64,000 nucleotides of DNA from contig JBGVMW010000141.1 in assembly GCA_045125095.1 (NCBI GenBank), positions 52,050 to 116,049 on the forward strand, given 5' to 3'. A program made the translations under genes and the position numbers. Origin of the DNA: JBGVMW01 sp045125095 (GTDB lineage: Bacteria; Bacillota; Clostridia; Lachnospirales; Lachnospiraceae). How positions within the stretch are numbered: the first letter of the stretch is position 1; every line of letters begins with the position of its first letter. Positions 35,174-43,235 of this stretch are shown here, piece after piece. The notes under the pieces were generated by a model. It had not been told where the DNA came from and searched no databases. It worked only from the letters and a program-made list of their open reading frames with translations.

Positions 35174-36463
35174 ATGAAAAAACATAAAAAAATTTATTGC
35201 ATGGTTGTTCTTATGTGTTGGTGTATGTTATTGTGTATGCTGCAAGGCAAAGTAGTTGGGGCAGAAGAAATAGTGAATCTGAAATCTATGACTATTTATT
35301 CAGGTAATACAGAAAAATTGAAATTGCCAAAAGCGGAAACGGAAGAACAATATGTGTATACATCTTCCAATGAGAAGGTTGCTGAAGTTACACATGGTGT
35401 TGTGATTGCGAAAGCAAGCGGAAAAGCTACCATCACTACAATTGACCAGAAGAAAAATACAACATATGTAACAAAAGTAACAGTAAAAGCAGGAAAACTA
35501 TCATTGAAGTCTGACAAGGAAAAAATTATAACCTCGCAGAATGCAACGATTTATCCTGTTCTTAATAAAGGGGTATTTACCTCGATTTCCTATAAATCCA
35601 GCAATACGGCTGTCGCTACTGTGAAACGTTCCGGCAATCGGGGAATTGTTACGGGACACACTCCGGGAACTGCTAAGATTACAGCTACGGTGGATGTATT
35701 TGGTACAAAACGGACAGCAAGTATTATGTTTACTGTTACAGGACGAAAAGTTCCCATCAGCAATCCTAAGAACGCATCAGAATATACAACCAAGGATAGC
35801 TGGTCGGGTGATTATGTATATTTTGGAACCTACGAGCAGGACAATGATTTAAATAATGGTGCAGAGCCTATTTTTTGGAGAGTGCTGGAGGTTTCAGATG
35901 ACTCGGTGTTACTCTTGTCAGAGTATGGGTTGGAAAGTCGCAATGTAATTGATACATTCAAAAAATATACATGGGCGACAAGTTCTATACGAACATTTTT
36001 GAATGGTGACTTTCTGGATTCCGCATTTACGAAGAAGCAGGCAAATGCCATAATAAAAAGTAAAGTAAAAACACCGGATAACAAGGTGTATGGAACATCT
36101 GGAGGAAGGGACACATCCGATAAGGTGTTTTTGTTATCAGTAGAAGAAGCAACAAATCCGGTTTATGGATTCTATCCGGACTTTGAAGCTGCCTCTCAGA
36201 CAAGAACATTGCAGGTGACACAATATGCATTAAAACATGATGGATATAAAAATGCTACAAATGGAAATACTTGCTGGTGGTTACGAAGTATGGGTATCAA
36301 TAATTATTATGCTTCTTATATTTATACCAATGGAAGTGGTACTCACTACAGTTTTGTGGGACGTCGTCACGATGCCATTCGGCCGGCGATTCGGGTAAAG
36401 TTGTCATCGGTATCCTTTGTGAAGAAAAAGAGTGACAAATATTATGCACTGAGAGCAAACTAG
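35174..36463 (+). CDS. Secreted protein with bacterial Ig-like (BIG2) repeats and DUF6273 domain
   Basis: A 429-residue secreted protein. A signal peptide (hydrophobic to about residue 27, VVGA) is followed by two Ig-like BIG2 modules (about 35-110 and 112-195, each with the SSN.kVA.V.GvV.a...G.a.IT pattern). The C-terminal domain (about 210-415) matches DUF6273, seen in YVYFGTYEQ, WRVLEV, WWLRS and AIRPAIRV. DUF6273 has no established function; the architecture is common on surface proteins of gut Clostridia. No sortase or lipid anchor is seen. GAAAGGATTTTG lies 5' of the ATG. Confidence 0.86.
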   Translation: MKKHKKIYCMVVLMCWCMLLCMLQGKVVGAEEIVNLKSMTIYSGNTEKLKLPKAETEEQYVYTSSNEKVAEVTHGVVIAKASGKATITTIDQKKNTTYVTKVTVKAGKLSLKSDKEKIITSQNATIYPVLNKGVFTSISYKSSNTAVATVKRSGNRGIVTGHTPGTAKITATVDVFGTKRTASIMFTVTGRKVPISNPKNASEYTTKDSWSGDYVYFGTYEQDNDLNNGAEPIFWRVLEVSDDSVLLLSEYGLESRNVIDTFKKYTWATSSIRTFLNGDFLDSAFTKKQANAIIKSKVKTPDNKVYGTSGGRDTSDKVFLLSVEEATNPVYGFYPDFEAASQTRTLQVTQYALKHDGYKNATNGNTCWWLRSMGINNYYASYIYTNGSGTHYSFVGRRHDAIRPAIRVKLSSVSFVKKKSDKYYALRAN

Positions 36464-36620
36464 TACATCATAAATATTCAGGACAACCTTCTGGTTTGAT
36501 TTTGCGGCAGATTGCGTTGTATTCAATTGATGATGCCACCGCATTGTCTCATTCAGATGCCTTGCCGCTGAAAAATACTTGCAAATACAGCTGTTAGATA
36601 TTATCATAATTGTAATATAG

Positions 36621-36718
36621 GCGTTTGCGAAAGTGAAACCCATCCGCAAATTGTCAGAATTGTTTGTGCAAATAGCTGCTTACTACATCGTCTATATTCG
36701 ACGCGCTCTCGCTCCCTT
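36621..36718 (-). repeat. Large palindromic repeat, family E, copy 1 (half)
   Basis: Starts GCGTTTGCGAAAGTGAAACC, contains AATTGTCAGAATTGTTTGTG and CTGCTTACTACAT, and stops after GACGCGCTCTCGCTCCC. It matches the right half of the full copy at 39158-39360 read on the minus strand. 36464-36620, upstream, holds no recognised feature. Confidence 0.78.
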
Positions 36719-36736
36719 GTTTTCTGATTGTTTACT

Positions 36737-37177
36737 CTAGTACCCGTATTTCTGCATCAATTCATCCATCTTCTCCTGGTTGCCGATGTATGATTTTATC
36801 TCGGATTCATGAGCGTGATATAATTGCATCACTTCTTCTACATCTTCTTCCCGAACCATATTTTTCACATATTCTTTTGCTCCATTCATGTCACCGGAGC
36901 TTACATAGGATGCTAACTTCTTTACATTGGAAGTTGTGGCATAGGAAGTCATTAAATCTACCAGTTCTTCTTTTTCCTCATTGTCTAATGTATCAATCAC
37001 TTTCGATACATCCATGTCTAAATCCAGCACATTATTTGCTACTTGATCCATAATTTCCTCTGTCGTTCTCATTTTCAGATTCTCACTAACGGTATCCCAG
37101 TTGTAGGATATCAAACCTACAGAACCGATTATGATTAACAAAACTGTTAGTAAGACCAACTTACCTGCTTTCTTCAT
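36737..37177 (-). CDS. Small membrane-anchored protein of unknown function
   Basis: A 146-residue protein with one N-terminal hydrophobic segment (LVLLTVLLIIIGSVGLIS, about 7-24) and a helical, acidic extracytoplasmic part with repeated EE/KK stretches. I do not recognise a family. It has a good ribosome site (GGAGGAAAGAGG, minus strand). It is divergent from the ABC-F gene, and its stop codon lies about 18 nt from the family E half-copy. Confidence 0.68.
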   Translation of the reverse strand: MKKAGKLVLLTVLLIIIGSVGLISYNWDTVSENLKMRTTEEIMDQVANNVLDLDMDVSKVIDTLDNEEKEELVDLMTSYATTSNVKKLASYVSSGDMNGAKEYVKNMVREEDVEEVMQLYHAHESEIKSYIGNQEKMDELMQKYGY

Positions 37178-37462
37178 TTTTCCTCTTTCCTCCTATATCC
37201 TACAATCTTTCTTTACCACAACGTTTCTCATTATAGCACAAAAGTGCCTGTGATAAAAGCACATTCTTTGTATACTATAAAAAATTAAACCCTCATTATT
37301 CTACAACATATTATTTTATTTTTCCGGTATACAATAAAATGCTTGCAAAATCCAGCATTCCATATTAAATTATTAATATCTATGTGCATTTATTCACACA
37401 TTATTAATTTAGAAATAGAAAGGATTCTCACTGATACATTCATTGGGATATAGGTGCATTGA

Positions 37463-39106
37463 ATGATAAGTACAAGTAATGTAACGTTACGAATCGGCAA
37501 AAAGGCTTTATTTGAAGAGGTAAATATTAAATTTACAGAAGGTAACTGCTACGGTCTGATTGGTGCAAACGGTGCTGGTAAATCTACATTTCTTAAGATT
37601 TTGTCCGGTCAGTTAGAGCCAACAAGCGGTGATGTTATCATCACTCCGGGACAGCGTCTCTCCTTCTTACAGCAGGACCACTTTAAATATGATGCATTTA
37701 CCGTTTTGGACACTGTAATCATGGGTAACAAACGTCTTTACGACATCATGAAAGAAAAAGACGCAATTTATGCAAAAGAAGACTTCACAGATGAAGATGG
37801 TATCCGTGCCAGTGAATTAGAGGGAGAATTCGCAGACATGAACGGTTGGGAAGCAGAATCTGATGCTGCCATGCTGTTAAATGGTCTTGGAATTGAAACG
37901 GAATTCCACTATTCTCTTATGGCTGACTTAAATGGTAACGACAAGGTGAAGGTATTGTTAGCACAGGCACTGTTCGGTAATCCGGATATTCTTCTTCTCG
38001 ACGAGCCTACGAACCACCTTGATTTGGACGCGATTGCATGGCTTGAAGAGTTCTTAATTAATTTTGAAAATACAGTAATCGTGGTTTCCCATGATCGTTA
38101 TTTCTTAAATAAAGTATGTACACATATTGCTGATATCGACTATGCGAAAATTCAGCTTTACGCCGGTAACTATGACTTCTGGTATGAATCCAGCCAGTTA
38201 TTAATTAAGCAGATGAAGGAAGCAAATAAGAAGAAGGAAGAAAAGATCAAGGAATTACAGGACTTTATCTCCCGCTTTAGTGCCAACGCTTCTAAGTCAA
38301 AGCAGGCTACTTCCCGTAAAAAGGCTTTGGAAAAAATTGAATTAGATGAAATCAAGCCTTCCAGCCGTAAATATCCATATATTGATTTCCGTCCAGAACG
38401 TGAAATCGGTAATGATGTTCTTGTGGTTGAAAACTTATGTAAAACTATCGATGGTGTTAAGGTATTAGATAACATTTCCTTTATCCTAGGTCGTGAGGAT
38501 AAGGTTGCTTTGGTTGGTAGCAATGAACTTGCAAAGACTACTTTATTTAAGATTTTAGCTGGCGAAATGGAGCCAGACAGTGGTTCCTTTAAATGGGGTG
38601 TTACTACTACCCAGGCTTATTTCCCAAAAGACAACACTGCCGAGTTCGATTGTGATTACACTATCGCCGACTGGTTGACCCAGTATTCTCCTGTAAAGGA
38701 TGTTACTTATGTTCGCGGTTTCCTGGGTAGAATGTTATTTGCCGGTGATGACGGTGTTAAAAAGGTAAGAGTATTATCCGGTGGTGAGAAGGTTCGTTGT
38801 CTCTTGTCTAAGATGATGATTTCCGGTGCGAATATCTTACTGTTTGATGAGCCTACCAACCATCTGGATATGGAATCCATCACTGCATTAAACAACGGCT
38901 TAATCAAATTCCCTGGTGTTATCATGTTCTCTTGTCATGACCACCAGTTTGTTCAGACTACAGCGAACCGTATTATGGAAATTATTCCTGACGGAACTTT
39001 GATTGATAAGATGACCACATATGACGAATACTTAGAGAGTGATGACTCTGTTAGAAAGCGTCAGGGTGTTTCAGTTGCTGCTTCTGAGGATGAAGCTGAC
39101 AACTAA
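37463..39106 (+). CDS. ABC-F family ATPase, YkpA/YbiT-like
   Basis: A 547-residue soluble protein with two tandem ABC domains and no membrane part, as in translation-associated ABC-F ATPases. Domain 1 has Walker A GANGAGKST and Walker B ILLLDEPTNHLD, but its signature reads LNGND rather than LSGGQ. Domain 2 has a degenerate Walker A (GSNELAKTT near residue 351), a normal LSGGEK signature and LLFDEPTNHLD. The interdomain linker is charged (EANKKKEEKIKELQ). I recall the same deviations in YkpA homologues, so they are probably subfamily features. The role at the ribosome is unknown. Confidence 0.88.
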   Translation: MISTSNVTLRIGKKALFEEVNIKFTEGNCYGLIGANGAGKSTFLKILSGQLEPTSGDVIITPGQRLSFLQQDHFKYDAFTVLDTVIMGNKRLYDIMKEKDAIYAKEDFTDEDGIRASELEGEFADMNGWEAESDAAMLLNGLGIETEFHYSLMADLNGNDKVKVLLAQALFGNPDILLLDEPTNHLDLDAIAWLEEFLINFENTVIVVSHDRYFLNKVCTHIADIDYAKIQLYAGNYDFWYESSQLLIKQMKEANKKKEEKIKELQDFISRFSANASKSKQATSRKKALEKIELDEIKPSSRKYPYIDFRPEREIGNDVLVVENLCKTIDGVKVLDNISFILGREDKVALVGSNELAKTTLFKILAGEMEPDSGSFKWGVTTTQAYFPKDNTAEFDCDYTIADWLTQYSPVKDVTYVRGFLGRMLFAGDDGVKKVRVLSGGEKVRCLLSKMMISGANILLFDEPTNHLDMESITALNNGLIKFPGVIMFSCHDHQFVQTTANRIMEIIPDGTLIDKMTTYDEYLESDDSVRKRQGVSVAASEDEADN

Positions 39107-39118
39107 ATGTGTATATGT

Positions 39119-39144
39119 AGGCGGCTGTGTAGCCGCCTCTTTTT
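39119..39144 (+). terminator. Rho-independent terminator after the ABC-F gene
   Basis: AGGCGGCT (39119-39126)/AGCCGCCT (39131-39138) with a GTGT loop, then CTTTTT. Confidence 0.9.
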
Positions 39145-39157
39145 CGTAGGAGTCCAC

Positions 39158-39360
39158 GAATTGTTTGTGCAAATAGCTGTTTGCTACATAGTCTATATGT
39201 GACCCTCTGAAAACGTCGGCACTTAGGCTGTGTATTTTACAGCCTTAGTGTCCGCTACGTTTGAAGGGAGCGAGAGCGCGTCAAATATAGACTATGTAGT
39301 AAGCAGTTATTTGTACAAACAATTCTGACAATTCACTACCTTATTGGCGTTTCGCAAACA
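39158..39360. repeat. Large palindromic repeat, family E, copy 2 (most complete)
   Basis: About 200 bp. Inverted arms of 41 bp (39158-39198 and 39285-39325) differ at four positions. The core has a second inverted pair around GGCACTTAGGCTGT and ACAGCCTTAGTGTC (about 39217-39253). The right side extends past the arm with TGACAATTCACTACC and GGCGTTTCGCAAACACC. The whole can fold into one long hairpin. It carries no ORF. It fills the gap between the ABC-F terminator and the PHP gene. Confidence 0.88.
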
Positions 39361-39393
39361 CCTAAAACTTTTTATAAACAGAAAGGAGTCTAT

Positions 39394-40227
39394 ATGGAAT
39401 ATGTTGATTTACACGTTCACTCGGATGCTTCCGATGGAACGATGAAACCGGCGGAATTAGTTGCTTATGCTGCCGAAAAAGGCTTGAAAGCGTTTGCCCT
39501 CACTGACCATGATACCACGGATGGCATTGAAGAAGCATTAGAAGCTGCGAAATCCTATCCGGTCAGAGTGATACCCGGCATCGAATTTTCAACGGAATAT
39601 CACGGACGTGATATCCATATTGTGGGGTTAAATATTGATTATAAAAATGTGTATTTTTTAGAGCAGTTGAAATCATTTCAAGATGAGCGTGACACCCGCA
39701 ATGGAAAAATGGCTGCCCTGCTTCGGGAACATGGCATGAAAATTACGATGGAAGCGCTCTATGAGCGTTTCCCGGATGCTGTCATTACAAGAGCGCATTT
39801 TGGTCGCTACCTGTTAGAAACCGGTCAAATAGGAGACATTCGTGCTGCCTTTGACAAATATATCGGTGACCATGGCCCTTGCTTTGTTCCCCGGGAAAAA
39901 ATACCACCGTTTCAGGCAATTCAGATTATTTTGGAAGCCGGTGGTGTACCGATTCTGGCACATCCTATTTTATACCGGATGCGCGATGCTGATTTAGAAC
40001 AGTTAGTGGTGGAATGCAAGAAGGCAGGACTTGTTGGCATTGAAGCCATTTACTCTACCTACGCTTCCTGCGAAGAAACCCAGATTCGTAAACTTGCAAG
40101 GAAATATGATTTAAAAATCAGTGGTGGCTCTGATTTCCACGGGGCTAATAAACCTACTATCGACCTTGGCGTTGGACGCGGCAATTTGAAAGTGCCTTAT
40201 GAGGTGCTTGTTAATTTGCTTGCGTAA
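39394..40227 (+). CDS. PHP-domain phosphoesterase, RNase AM/TrpH-like
   Basis: A 277-residue metal-dependent phosphoesterase. The PHP motifs are DLHVHSDASDG, LTDHDT, IPGIEFS, ILAHPI and SGGSDFHG. The family includes E. coli RNase AM (YciV/TrpH), a 5'-3' exonuclease on short RNA and 5' nucleotides, and 3',5'-nucleoside bisphosphate phosphatases. AGAAAGGAG precedes the ATG. It is a single gene bounded upstream by a family E repeat. Confidence 0.9.
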   Translation: MEYVDLHVHSDASDGTMKPAELVAYAAEKGLKAFALTDHDTTDGIEEALEAAKSYPVRVIPGIEFSTEYHGRDIHIVGLNIDYKNVYFLEQLKSFQDERDTRNGKMAALLREHGMKITMEALYERFPDAVITRAHFGRYLLETGQIGDIRAAFDKYIGDHGPCFVPREKIPPFQAIQIILEAGGVPILAHPILYRMRDADLEQLVVECKKAGLVGIEAIYSTYASCEETQIRKLARKYDLKISGGSDFHGANKPTIDLGVGRGNLKVPYEVLVNLLA

Positions 40228-40240
40228 AATCCCCAAAGAA

Positions 40241-40298
40241 CAAAGCGTGCAAGCACGCTCTCGCGAATCCTGCTAGTTATTATGCTTTGCACGCTTTG
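40241..40298 (+). other. Long hairpin after the PHP gene
   Basis: CAAAGCGTGCAAGCA (40241-40255) pairs with TGCTTTGCACGCTTTG (40283-40298) with one bulge. No T run follows. It may stabilise the mRNA 3' end. A second, weaker TGCAC/GTGCA pairing lies at 40321-40347. Confidence 0.55.
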
Positions 40299-40351
40299 CC
40301 GCGCCGAATTGGGCACGCAGTGCACCTTCCTTTCAAATTCGTGTGCATCAG

Positions 40352-40370
40352 TTTTTATATACTAGGAAAG
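40352..40370 (+). repeat. Solitary family A end
   Basis: TTTTTATATACTAGGAAAG is identical in its first 15 positions to the family A left end, but the palindromic partner is absent. Confidence 0.55.
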
Positions 40371-40407
40371 TTCATTCTCTTACTTCTGATTCCAAAAAGT
40401 AAACAGA

Positions 40408-41580
40408 TTAATAACATTTTTTACAAGGCTCATACCCTTGTTTTTCTGCATCTTCCTCAGACATTTGGTATGCTTTATCCGGGTTCATTCTTCCGCAATT
40501 ATTCTTGTTATGGTATTTACTTCCTGTTTCTGATATCCACACCATTGTCGTTTCATTCTCGTCATCTGTTGTTGTAGTAGATGGTTCCGTTACCTTTTCT
40601 GTTGGTTCCGGCTCAGGTGTTGCATTCGTTTTCTCCGTGGGCTTTGGTGTAGGTGTTACTTTCTCAGCAGACTCTGGTTCTTCTTTTAGCTCGCTATCTC
40701 CGGTGGAATAATCAATTACAACGCCTTCTTGTTCATTATAGATAAAAACATTAAACAGAATGCCTTCTCCATTGTCTTCTACAGATTTCGCTTCCATAAG
40801 TACGCCATCTGCAAGTAGATTATCCCCCTCATAAATAGGAGTAACACGATACATGACATGATTATTTGTTTCCTTTACATAGTCCGCTACCATGTTTTCA
40901 AATGGTAACATACCATCTACATTCATCGCCCTGGTACCAGTTATAAGGTTCTTCTCATTTGCATTTTCACCAGTTAATTGATACCCTATTAAGTGGCATC
41001 TATTGTATAAATACTTACCATCTACGCAATCATATTTAACCGTTTGCCAACCAGAAGGCTTCACCTGCCCGATTTCACCCCGCTCCTCCGTTGGCATAGT
41101 ATCCTGTCCAATGCAGGCATATACCACTCCACATCTACCAAGAGAATCCAATTCACTATAATATTCATAGGATTCGGCTGAAAGTTCATCATTTGTGAAA
41201 TACGGTACATTGTCATTTATTGCTGTATAAGCTGTATCTGTTGTATTTTCCGGAATATCAGCTGATGTTACTGTTTCATTTGTTGATAACTGTGGTTGCG
41301 ATGTTGGCTCTACTGTCGGCATTGCCGTAGGCTCATCGGTAGGTAGTGCTGTAGGTTCTGTTGTAGCTACCTCTGCTGTGGATTCCTCATTTACTGCCAC
41401 TACTGCGCTATCATTGCCATTGTTAACTGTATTAACATCTTCAACAGGTGCCCTGCAAGCCGTACAACATAATAACGCTGCCATAAATATTGGCATGAAC
41501 CAATTGCCAGATTTAAGTGCATTTCCCCTTAACTTTTGCATCAGCTTAATAGATGCTTTGCTTGTTTTCTTCCCCTTCAT
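40408..41580 (-). CDS. Secreted DNA/RNA non-specific endonuclease with C-terminal zinc-binding tail
   Basis: A 390-residue exported nuclease. A long basic N-region precedes a hydrophobic segment ending in CCTAC, a likely lipobox. A T/P/E-rich spacer (about 65-105) follows, then the nuclease domain (about 125-290), identified by YNRCHLIGYQLTGENANEKNL and MNVDGMLPFEN. This is the beta-beta-alpha metal fold of NucA/DNA-entry nucleases, with RCHLIG in place of DRGH. A second T/P/E linker leads to a C-terminal Ada-like cysteine motif (NCGRMNPDKAY...CKKCY). It likely degrades or processes extracellular DNA. It overlaps the upstream small ORF by 35 nt. Confidence 0.86.
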   Translation of the reverse strand: MKGKKTSKASIKLMQKLRGNALKSGNWFMPIFMAALLCCTACRAPVEDVNTVNNGNDSAVVAVNEESTAEVATTEPTALPTDEPTAMPTVEPTSQPQLSTNETVTSADIPENTTDTAYTAINDNVPYFTNDELSAESYEYYSELDSLGRCGVVYACIGQDTMPTEERGEIGQVKPSGWQTVKYDCVDGKYLYNRCHLIGYQLTGENANEKNLITGTRAMNVDGMLPFENMVADYVKETNNHVMYRVTPIYEGDNLLADGVLMEAKSVEDNGEGILFNVFIYNEQEGVVIDYSTGDSELKEEPESAEKVTPTPKPTEKTNATPEPEPTEKVTEPSTTTTDDENETTMVWISETGSKYHNKNNCGRMNPDKAYQMSEEDAEKQGYEPCKKCY

Positions 41581-41989
41581 TTTTGAAAACCTCCTTAGTA
41601 ATTAATTTATGTGAAGAACCTTCAAACTCTGTAGACGATAGGATATTCCATTTTCCCTCAACTAAAGGAATATCAAAATACATGTCCCCAGGATAGGTTC
41701 TGTTCCACCGAAATACGATAATATGGGTTATCTTATCTTCATATTCTTTTAACAGTATATTTTCAACAAAACAATAATCCTCTTTTGAGGCTTTCTCTAA
41801 AAAATTCTCATCTACTATGACATTCTCTGGCAGGGGTGATACAAACTGCGTTGATGAATATGCATTCATCCATAGAGTTTTCCCCTCACATTCCTTCAAT
41901 AAATGCTCCCGCAGCATGCCATCCTGACTCTGTCTACGATGATTGAAGAACATACCATTGTTGTCATCTAAAGCAACACAAATAATCAT
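41546..41989 (-). CDS. Small soluble protein of unknown function coupled to the nuclease gene
   Basis: A 147-residue protein with no signal peptide. It begins IICVALDDNNGMFFNHRRQSQD and contains IIVFRWNRTYPGDMYFD. I do not recognise a family, though such ORFs recur next to this nuclease type in Lachnospiraceae as far as I remember. ATG 41989 with GAGGG 8 nt upstream is preferred; the frame extends to a TTG at 42004. Its 3' end overlaps the nuclease gene by 35 nt in another frame, so the two are translationally coupled. A cytoplasmic regulator or inhibitor of the nuclease is possible; this is inference from position only. Confidence 0.75.
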   Translation of the reverse strand: MIICVALDDNNGMFFNHRRQSQDGMLREHLLKECEGKTLWMNAYSSTQFVSPLPENVIVDENFLEKASKEDYCFVENILLKEYEDKITHIIVFRWNRTYPGDMYFDIPLVEGKWNILSSTEFEGSSHKLITKEVFKNEGEENKQSIY

Positions 41990-42054
41990 ACTTTTTTCCC
42001 TCAAAAATATCTTCTACAACAAGAAATCCCGGTAGAAAAACACCTCCAAAACCA

Positions 42055-42100
42055 CGAAAAAACCACTTGCAGGAATTATCAAAACTCCTTACAAGTGGCT
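42055..42100 (-). terminator. Rho-independent terminator after the tRNA gene
   Basis: On the minus strand, CCACTTGTAAGGAG pairs with TTCCTGCAAGTGG, followed by six T. It lies about 35 nt beyond the tRNA 3' end. Confidence 0.9.
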
Positions 42101-42134
42101 TATTTTCTGGGTTGGGCTGTTCTTAAACAGTCAA

Positions 42135-42206
42135 CAGCTCGTAGGGGAATCGAACCCCTGTTTCCGCCGTGAGAGGGCGGCGTCTTAACCGCTTGACCAA
42201 CGAGCC
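42135..42206 (-). tRNA. tRNA-Glu (anticodon CTC)
   Basis: 72-nt cloverleaf read on the minus strand. The acceptor GGCTCGT pairs with ACGAGCT (closing G-U). The D-arm contains GGTCAAGCGGTTAAGA, the anticodon stem CCGCC/GGCGG holds loop CTCTCAC with anticodon CTC, and the T-arm is AGGGG-TTCGATT-CCCCT. The discriminator is G and CCA is not encoded. It is a single tRNA with its own promoter and terminator. CTC reads GAG and supplements the usual TTC isoacceptor. Confidence 0.95.
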
Positions 42207-42225
42207 ATGTCCTTTCGACTTGTTT

Positions 42226-42254
42226 ATAATACTACATATTTGAACAAATTGCAA
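42226..42254 (-). promoter_or_regulatory. Predicted sigma-A promoter of tRNA-Glu
   Basis: On the minus strand TTGCAA, 17-nt spacer, TATTAT, with the start of transcription about 12 nt upstream of the mature tRNA. Confidence 0.78.
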
Positions 42255-42328
42255 GCTTTTTTTTAAACTTTTTTAATTTTTTTGATTTTTGGTGAAATTA
42301 TTGACTGTGAATGGCTCATTTAAGCCCT

Positions 42329-42892
42329 TTACAGCACTTTCACTTTCCTGTCACATGATAGTCCTGCCATAGTATGATATAGATTCCTATATTCCTTTTT
42401 TAATGTTTCTTCATCCACCTCGGAATGATTTCCCATAATACGATACGGAACCTCGAATGCTTCTGTGCGTACAGATGTCATATGCATGCCGCATTTCTCA
42501 TAAAAGGTAATTCTTCCTTTTCGCATTTCACGTTCTTTTTCATCTTCTGCTGCTTCCGGGTTTTCCACCTCTACCATAACATAGGTTTGTCCACCTTCCC
42601 ACTTCAGAACCGCTTCTAAAAATTCCCTTCCGATTCCCTTTCCACGATAATTCTTATTGACCGCAAAATAATCCAGGAGCTTCATCTTCCCATCAGGATT
42701 ATTCAAAAAATATGCATATGCGATACAATTGGTTTCATCGTATAAACCATAACATACATAATTTCCCGACTGATACAGGTTCTTAAGCTTATCTAACGGT
42801 TTTAATTCATTTTCCGGAAAATCATCAATCATGTTTTCATAGAAATTATATTCTATCTCTTTTTCTGTCTGTAATCTGATATCCATTTTCAT
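42329..42892 (-). CDS. GNAT-family N-acetyltransferase
   Basis: A 187-residue protein of the GNAT fold. The acetyl-CoA binding motif is NKNYRGKGIGREFLEAVL, with LLDYFAVNKNYRGKG as the beta4-alpha3 element and YEKCGM at the end of the fold. The substrate cannot be inferred. It lies alone on the minus strand between the tRNA and the spoIIIA operon. Confidence 0.88.
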   Translation of the reverse strand: MKMDIRLQTEKEIEYNFYENMIDDFPENELKPLDKLKNLYQSGNYVCYGLYDETNCIAYAYFLNNPDGKMKLLDYFAVNKNYRGKGIGREFLEAVLKWEGGQTYVMVEVENPEAAEDEKEREMRKGRITFYEKCGMHMTSVRTEAFEVPYRIMGNHSEVDEETLKKEYRNLYHTMAGLSCDRKVKVL

Positions 42893-43202
42893 TCCCCTGT
42901 TGCGCTACTATCCTTTTGAACTCTATTCACCAGTCTCATAATCCATGCTGTTCACATTTTACAATAGTTTACACATGCAATTTCTATGTTTTTCCACATA
43001 CTGCACGGTACACCCCGGTTCAGTTCTGAATAGTTTCCATATTTTTCAAAATATTCTGCATTTTTATACAACATCTACAGTATAAGCAATCTATACAAAA
43101 AAGTCAATTTATTTGTAAGTTTCTGTTATGTGCTATCAGGAATATTAACAATTTTTCATACATTACGTCATGCAACGGACTGTTGTAATTTCCTTGTATA
43201 CA
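42893..43202. other. Intergenic region without a supported gene
   Basis: AT-rich spacer. The only recognisable item is CAGTTCTGAATAGTTT near 43021-43036, resembling a family D end. I see no ORF, RNA or convincing promoter. Confidence 0.6.
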
Positions 43203-43228
43203 AAAAAGAACGGCTTTTCACCGTTCTT
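43203..43228 (-). terminator. Rho-independent terminator of the spoIIIA operon
   Basis: Minus-strand stem AAGAACGG/CCGTTCTT with a TTTTCA-type loop (+ strand 43207-43228), followed by six T, just past the spoIIIAH stop codon. Confidence 0.9.
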
Positions 43229-43235
43229 ATCTGCC

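Noticed and set aside
40287..40577. Plus-strand 96-codon ORF over the nuclease 3' end
   Set aside because: It overlaps the nuclease C-terminal coding region and a repeat end, has no ribosome site and resembles no protein.
42329..43235. Possible defence or toxin-antitoxin island around the tRNA
   Set aside because: The genes near the tRNA are a GNAT protein, the nuclease and sporulation genes; no integrase, no attachment-site duplication and no toxin pair is seen.
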